Assembly (NCBI GenBank): GCA_002297815.1
Contig: DBKH01000104.1
Coordinates: 1 to 36,663, forward strand
Length of the DNA: 36,663 nt
Source: Bacteroidales bacterium UBA755
Lineage (GTDB): Bacteria; Bacteroidota; Bacteroidia; Bacteroidales; UBA932
Reading direction: 5' to 3'
Part shown: positions 32,616 through 36,663 of the stretch, in pieces
Position numbering within the stretch: the first letter of the stretch is position 1
How the letters are laid out: each line of letters starts with the position of its first letter
The notes under the pieces: model-generated
The model's input: the letters and a program-made list of their open reading frames with translations, nothing else
Database searches by the model: none
What the model was told of the DNA's origin: nothing
Position numbers and translations under genes: made by a program

Positions 32616-34040
32616 CTATTTTTGAATATTCGGAAGTTCTAGACCAAGGTGACGCTTGCCGTCAAGAACCTTGAGGTAAAGAGCAATTAGAAGGGCTGCG
32701 ACACCAAATCCAGCAAAAATGACAAGCGGAATTGTGTAGTTGTAAGGGATGAACTCGGCTCCGGCTGCCTTGGCAGCAATGACAGCAGGATTGTCTGCAT
32801 TGACGCTGGTTAGCACGCTACCAATAAGTTTCGGAACGAAGCAGAGACCTATGTTCTGGACCCAGAAAATCAGGCAATATGCAGAACCAAGAATCTTCTC
32901 ATCAATAATCTTAGGAACGGAAGGCCACAGAGCCGCAGGAACAAGTGAAAAGCTGATACCTAGCACCACAATTGTTGCGAGCGCAATGAACTTGCTGTGT
33001 GTCGCTGGCAGCACAAAGGCAAAGACAAGATGGCAGACAATCAGAAGCAAGGCTCCCCAAATCAGCATGGTTGCTCCTTTACCCTTCGTGTCGAGGAATC
33101 TTCCAAGGAACGGGGTGATCAAGGCGGCTCCAATAGGGAACCACCTGAATATGTCAGACGCAGTTCGGGCTGAAATGCCGTCCAAGTTGCATTGGAGCAT
33201 ATTCGCTCCATACCTTTGGAATGGGAATATTGCTGAATAATAAAGAACGCACAGAAGGGCGACAACCCAGAAACTCCGCGAAGAGAAGATCTTTCCGAGG
33301 TCACTGAGCTTAAACTCTTCATCTGACGAAGGTTCTTCGGATTTGACTCCAGCTTCAACCAATTGGCCATCGAACTTCTTGTCCATGACACAGAACACTA
33401 TGAAGTTGATCAGACCGATTAGAAGCAGAACCGTGCAAAATCCGACAGGCCCTTGAACGCCACCAAGTTTAGAAGCGAGGATTGGGCTAATTGAGAACAC
33501 CGAGAACACCCCCACGCGGGCAATAGCCATCTCAATACCCATGGCCATAGCCATCTCCTTGCCCTTGAACCATTTGGCAATAGCCTTAGAAACAGTCGTT
33601 CCGGCCATCTCGCAACCACATCCGAAGATCATGAATCCTAAGGCTGCCATCTTAGCGCTACCAGGCATGGCCACCCACCATGTCTCCAGCCACTGGCAGA
33701 AAGAAGTAGTCTGGAACCAATCAGTGATACCTATATATTTAATGGAAGCACCGATGAACATCATTGAAGCAGACAAGACTCCGGTGAAACGAACACCCAT
33801 CTTGTCCAAGATGATACCAGCTAGGATCAAGAACCCACAGACATTTAGAATGTACTCGGCACTTGCATAAGTTCCAAACACATCCGGACTCCAACCTCTC
33901 TGCTGCTCGATAAGAGCTTGTAGCGGTGACATGACATCCACGAACATGTAGCCGAAAAACATCATCAGCGCGATAAGAATGAGTGCGGTCCACCTAGCGG
34001 CCGGTGAGTCATTCATCAATTTTTGAATTTTCTCAGACAT
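32616..34040 (-). CDS. MFS transporter, first of a tandem pair
   Basis: This 474-residue inner-membrane protein has 12 predicted membrane segments. Motif A-like loops are IILDKMGVRFTG and FLDTKGKGATML. The central loop is charged (GVKSEEPSSDEEFKLSDLG). It is the paralogue of the gene directly downstream and is transcribed first. The substrate is unknown. It is divergent from dxs, with about 100 bp between start codons. A near-consensus -7 element (TATCTTCG, complement of 34096-34103) lies in the gap but lacks a clear -33 box. Confidence 0.85.
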   Translation of the reverse strand: MSEKIQKLMNDSPAARWTALILIALMMFFGYMFVDVMSPLQALIEQQRGWSPDVFGTYASAEYILNVCGFLILAGIILDKMGVRFTGVLSASMMFIGASIKYIGITDWFQTTSFCQWLETWWVAMPGSAKMAALGFMIFGCGCEMAGTTVSKAIAKWFKGKEMAMAMGIEMAIARVGVFSVFSISPILASKLGGVQGPVGFCTVLLLIGLINFIVFCVMDKKFDGQLVEAGVKSEEPSSDEEFKLSDLGKIFSSRSFWVVALLCVLYYSAIFPFQRYGANMLQCNLDGISARTASDIFRWFPIGAALITPFLGRFLDTKGKGATMLIWGALLLIVCHLVFAFVLPATHSKFIALATIVVLGISFSLVPAALWPSVPKIIDEKILGSAYCLIFWVQNIGLCFVPKLIGSVLTSVNADNPAVIAAKAAGAEFIPYNYTIPLVIFAGFGVAALLIALYLKVLDGKRHLGLELPNIQK

Positions 34041-34139
34041 TTGACTATCTATTAAATATTATTTCAAGCGTATGTAAAAATATTCAATCAAATTGCGAAG
34101 ATAAGAAAAATGTCGGAATAAAGTCGTACCTTCGCCATT

Positions 34140-36011
34140 ATGATTCTAGACAAGATCAATTCTCCTGATGATGTCAGGGGACTTACAATAGAAGAGTTGA
34201 AAACTCTTTGCGATGAAACACGGCACTACATCGTTCAGTGCTGCTCCGAGAACCCAGGGCACTTAGCCTCAAGTCTCGGAGCTGTCGAACTTATTGTAGG
34301 TCTGCACTATGTGTTCGACACGCCAAAGGACAAATTGGTGTTTGATGTAGGCCACCAATCCTATGCCCACAAGATTCTCACGGGCCGAAAAGAAGCGTTT
34401 AGAAAGAATAGAATGGAGGATGGGATCAGTGGATTCCCAAACAGAGACGAAAGTCCCTACGATGCTTTCGGAGCCGGACACGCATCTACTTCAATCTCAG
34501 CCGCTCTCGGTATGGCAGAAGCCGCGAGGATTTCCGGCTCTGGAGAAAAGGTAGTGGCCGTCATTGGTGACGGGGCGATGACCGGAGGCCTAGCACTTGA
34601 AGGACTGAATAACGCGGGAGACAGCGGCTCGGACCTGCTTGTCGTGCTGAACGACAATGACATGGCCATTGACAACAACAGAGGAGCCTTGCATTCCTAC
34701 CTCTTGAAGATGACCACAGATCCAGCCTATAATCGGATCAAGACTCACATTTGGGAGAAATTAGGAGCAGGTAAATTCAGAAACAAGATCCAACGTCTAG
34801 TACGTAAAACGAAGTCCGGACTAGTCACCCCTTCAGGAGGAGATCTGTTCGAAGCATTCGGATTCAGGTACTTCGGACCTATTGACGGGAACAGCATTGA
34901 AGAAGTAGTGCGGACTCTACAACGGCTCAAAAACATAAAGGGGCCCAAGATTCTCCATGCTTGTACCGTAAAAGGGAAAGGATACGCACCTGCGGAATCA
35001 GATCCTACAACTTGGCACGCACCAGGCAAATTCAATCCTAAGACAGGCGAAAGACCGGCAAAGGACTATCCTGCCTCACGCTACCAAGATGTGTTCGGAC
35101 AGGTTCTGTGCGAACTTGCAGAAAAAGACAAAAATGTTGTCGGCATCACTCCTGCCATGGCCACCGGAAGCGGAATGAACGATTTCGCGAAAAGATTCCC
35201 TGAACGGTTTTTCGATGTTGGAATCGCAGAAGAGCATGCTGCCACATTCGCAGCTGGCCTTGCAGCTAGTGGGATGAAGCCCTATTGTGTCATCTACTCC
35301 TCCTTTGCTCAAAGAGCCTACGATGAAATCATCCACGACATCGCACTCCAACACCTGAACGTTGTTCTTTGCCTAGACAGGGCAGGCCTTGTTGGTGAGG
35401 ATGGTGCGACACATCAAGGAGCATTCGATCTATCGTCCATGCGTTGCATCCCTAACACCATCATCGCTGCACCTAAAGACGAAATCGAGCTTAAAAGGCT
35501 AATGTACACAGGACTTGAAATCGAGAATGGCCCCCTTATAATTAGGTACCCTAGAGGGATTGGAGAAGGATGCAACTGGAAAGAGGCCAGACCTACACCT
35601 CTTAAAATAGGAGAAGGAGAGAAGCTCACTGACGGAGAAGAAGTCGCTGTACTTGCACTAGGGCCTGTAGCAAATAGGGCAAAAGAAGCCGCAGACAGGC
35701 TGAGCAAGGAAATCGGGAGGCAGCCAACAATATTCAATGTCAGATTTCTCAAGCCTTTTGACCACCGCATCCTTGAAGAACTGCCGCAATACCGTCATAT
35801 AATAACATTGGAAGAAGGAAGCCTGATGGGAGGCCTATTCAGCGAAATTAGTGAATATGTTGCCTCTAATCACCTGAACATCACGGTCAAAGGATTCGGA
35901 ATACCTGACAGATTCATTTCGCAAGCTTCCGCTACCAGACAAAGGGAGATTTGTGGGCTTGACACCCAGAGCATATATTCAGAGATAATCAATTATTTCA
36001 AAAAATCTTGA
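34140..36011 (+). CDS. dxs: 1-deoxy-D-xylulose-5-phosphate synthase
   Basis: This 623-residue cytoplasmic enzyme makes DXP from pyruvate and glyceraldehyde 3-phosphate, the first step of the MEP isoprenoid pathway and a source for thiamine and pyridoxal. Motifs are complete: VGHQSYAHKILTGR (about 70-83), the thiamine diphosphate/Mg site GDGAMTGGLALEGLNNAGD with DNDMAIDNN (about 143-180), and IAEEHAATFAAGLA with the catalytic Glu near residue 363. The length is normal. A TACCTTCG sequence ends 6 bp before the ATG and resembles a -7 box, but no -33 element is seen. It is followed after 29 bp by the tRNA cluster promoter. Confidence 0.97.
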   Translation: MILDKINSPDDVRGLTIEELKTLCDETRHYIVQCCSENPGHLASSLGAVELIVGLHYVFDTPKDKLVFDVGHQSYAHKILTGRKEAFRKNRMEDGISGFPNRDESPYDAFGAGHASTSISAALGMAEAARISGSGEKVVAVIGDGAMTGGLALEGLNNAGDSGSDLLVVLNDNDMAIDNNRGALHSYLLKMTTDPAYNRIKTHIWEKLGAGKFRNKIQRLVRKTKSGLVTPSGGDLFEAFGFRYFGPIDGNSIEEVVRTLQRLKNIKGPKILHACTVKGKGYAPAESDPTTWHAPGKFNPKTGERPAKDYPASRYQDVFGQVLCELAEKDKNVVGITPAMATGSGMNDFAKRFPERFFDVGIAEEHAATFAAGLAASGMKPYCVIYSSFAQRAYDEIIHDIALQHLNVVLCLDRAGLVGEDGATHQGAFDLSSMRCIPNTIIAAPKDEIELKRLMYTGLEIENGPLIIRYPRGIGEGCNWKEARPTPLKIGEGEKLTDGEEVAVLALGPVANRAKEAADRLSKEIGRQPTIFNVRFLKPFDHRILEELPQYRHIITLEEGSLMGGLFSEISEYVASNHLNITVKGFGIPDRFISQASATRQREICGLDTQSIYSEIINYFKKS

Positions 36012-36017
36012 AAAAGT

Positions 36018-36048
36018 TTTGGAGAATACAAATAAATACCTATCTTTG
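36018..36048 (+). promoter_or_regulatory. Promoter of the tRNA-Thr/Tyr/Gly/Thr-tuf cluster
   Basis: TTTG at 36018-36021 and TATCTTTG at 36041-36048, separated by 19 bp, match the Bacteroidota promoter exactly. Start of transcription is expected about 7 nt downstream, some 30 nt before the first tRNA. Confidence 0.85.
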
Positions 36049-36084
36049 CAATCCCTTTGTGAAAGGGGCACTCATTGAAATATC

Positions 36085-36158
36085 GCCGATATAGCTCAGT
36101 TGGCCAGAGCACGTGATTTGTAATCTCGGGGTCGTGGGTTCGAATCCCTCTATCGGCT
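36085..36158 (+). tRNA. tRNA-Thr (anticodon TGT)
   Basis: Acceptor stem GCCGATA/TATCGGC with discriminator T; D arm TAGCTCAGTTGGCCAGAGCA; anticodon loop TTTGTAA; T arm GTGGGTTCGAATCCC. First of four tRNAs upstream of tuf. Confidence 0.95.
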
Positions 36159-36189
36159 CAAAACGGCCTAAGGCTGTATTAGAAATATT

Positions 36190-36269
36190 GGGAGGATCGC
36201 ATAGCGGCAATTGCGGCGGACTGTAAATCCGCTCCTTCGGGTTCGGTGGTTCGAGTCCACCTCCTCCCA
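36190..36269 (+). tRNA. tRNA-Tyr (anticodon GTA)
   Basis: Acceptor stem GGGAGGA/TCCTCCC with discriminator A; anticodon loop containing CTGTAAA; long variable arm as expected for bacterial tRNA-Tyr; T arm GGTGGTTCGAGTCCACC. Confidence 0.95.
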
Positions 36270-36277
36270 CAACATTC

Positions 36278-36350
36278 GCGGAAGTAGCTCAGTTGGTAGA
36301 GCATCAGCCTTCCAAGCTGAGGGTCGCGAGTTCGAACCTCGTCTTCCGCT
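36278..36350 (+). tRNA. tRNA-Gly (anticodon TCC)
   Basis: Acceptor stem GCGGAAG/CTTCCGC with discriminator T; anticodon loop CTTCCAA; T arm GCGAGTTCGAACCTCGT. It follows tRNA-Tyr after 8 bp. Confidence 0.95.
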
Positions 36351-36357
36351 CTATAAA

Positions 36358-36429
<72 letters not shown>

Positions 36430-36470
36430 CAAACTGCATTATTTAGTTTACTCATTTAAATCATAATATT

Positions 36471-36663
36471 ATGGCAAAAGAAACTTTCCAAAGAACGAAG
36501 CCGCACGTTAACATCGGTACAATTGGCCATGTTGACCACGGTAAGACGACTTTGACTGCCGCTATCACCAAGGTTCTCGCTGAGAGAGTCTCTGGTAATG
36601 CTGACAAGGTTAAGTCTTTCGATCAGATTGACAATGCTCCAGAAGAGAAGGAGCGTGGTATCA
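36471..36663 (+). CDS. tuf: Elongation factor Tu (partial, C-terminus off the right edge)
   Basis: The first 64 codons are present: MAKETFQRTKPHVNIGTIGH, then the GTP-binding P-loop GHVDHGKTT and the switch I region up to NAPEEKERGI. EF-Tu delivers aminoacyl-tRNA to the ribosome. It follows the tRNA cluster by 41 bp with no terminator in between, so tRNAs and tuf are probably one transcript that is processed. Confidence 0.97.
   Translation, partial: MAKETFQRTKPHVNIGTIGHVDHGKTTLTAAITKVLAERVSGNADKVKSFDQIDNAPEEKERGI

Overview
The window looks like a chromosomal segment from a member of the Bacteroidales (phylum Bacteroidota). The evidence is a SusC/SusD pair, many lipoproteins with BACON, DUF4959/DUF5000, DUF4998 and DUF4465-type domains, promoters of the Bacteroidota form TTTG-N19-TAnnTTTG, and an alanine-rich tail on ribosomal protein S16. 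I cannot name the genus from sequence alone.

Region 1 (1-7759, all minus strand) is a candidate nucleic-acid foraging locus. In transcription order it holds a surface lipoprotein with OB-fold-like repeats between BACON domains, a BACON lipoprotein carrying a DNA/RNA non-specific endonuclease, an endonuclease/exonuclease/phosphatase (EEP) family lipoprotein, and a TonB-dependent receptor that runs off the left edge. Two unrelated nuclease families, a possible nucleic-acid-binding protein and an importer lie together with no SusD and no glycosidase. This is the part most likely to be an under-described system.

Region 2 (about 7760-14975) is an accessory stretch. It has two unrelated AAA-type ATPases (one with a DUF234-like tail), a DUF1186-like protein, an Rpn/PD-(D/E)XK family protein with an internal 12-bp tandem repeat, the housekeeping gene for exodeoxyribonuclease III, and several intergenic hairpin repeats. 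Copies of one repeat family also lie inside region 1.

Region 3 (14976-28164) is a polysaccharide utilization locus. A five-gene minus-strand operon encodes SusC, SusD, a DUF4959/DUF5126/DUF5000 lipoprotein, a DUF4998 lipoprotein and a large multidomain calcineurin-like phosphoesterase. A GH92 alpha-mannosidase is transcribed divergently. A mannosidase with a phosphoesterase suggests a mannose-rich, possibly phosphorylated, glycan.

Region 4 (28178-36663) is mostly core genome: tRNA-Leu, rpsP-rimM, a DUF975 membrane protein, a DUF4465 lipoprotein, two tandem related MFS transporters, dxs, and the conserved tRNA-Thr/Tyr/Gly/Thr cluster leading into tuf, which runs off the right edge. Across the whole window the hexamer GAATAT (either strand) is strikingly frequent.
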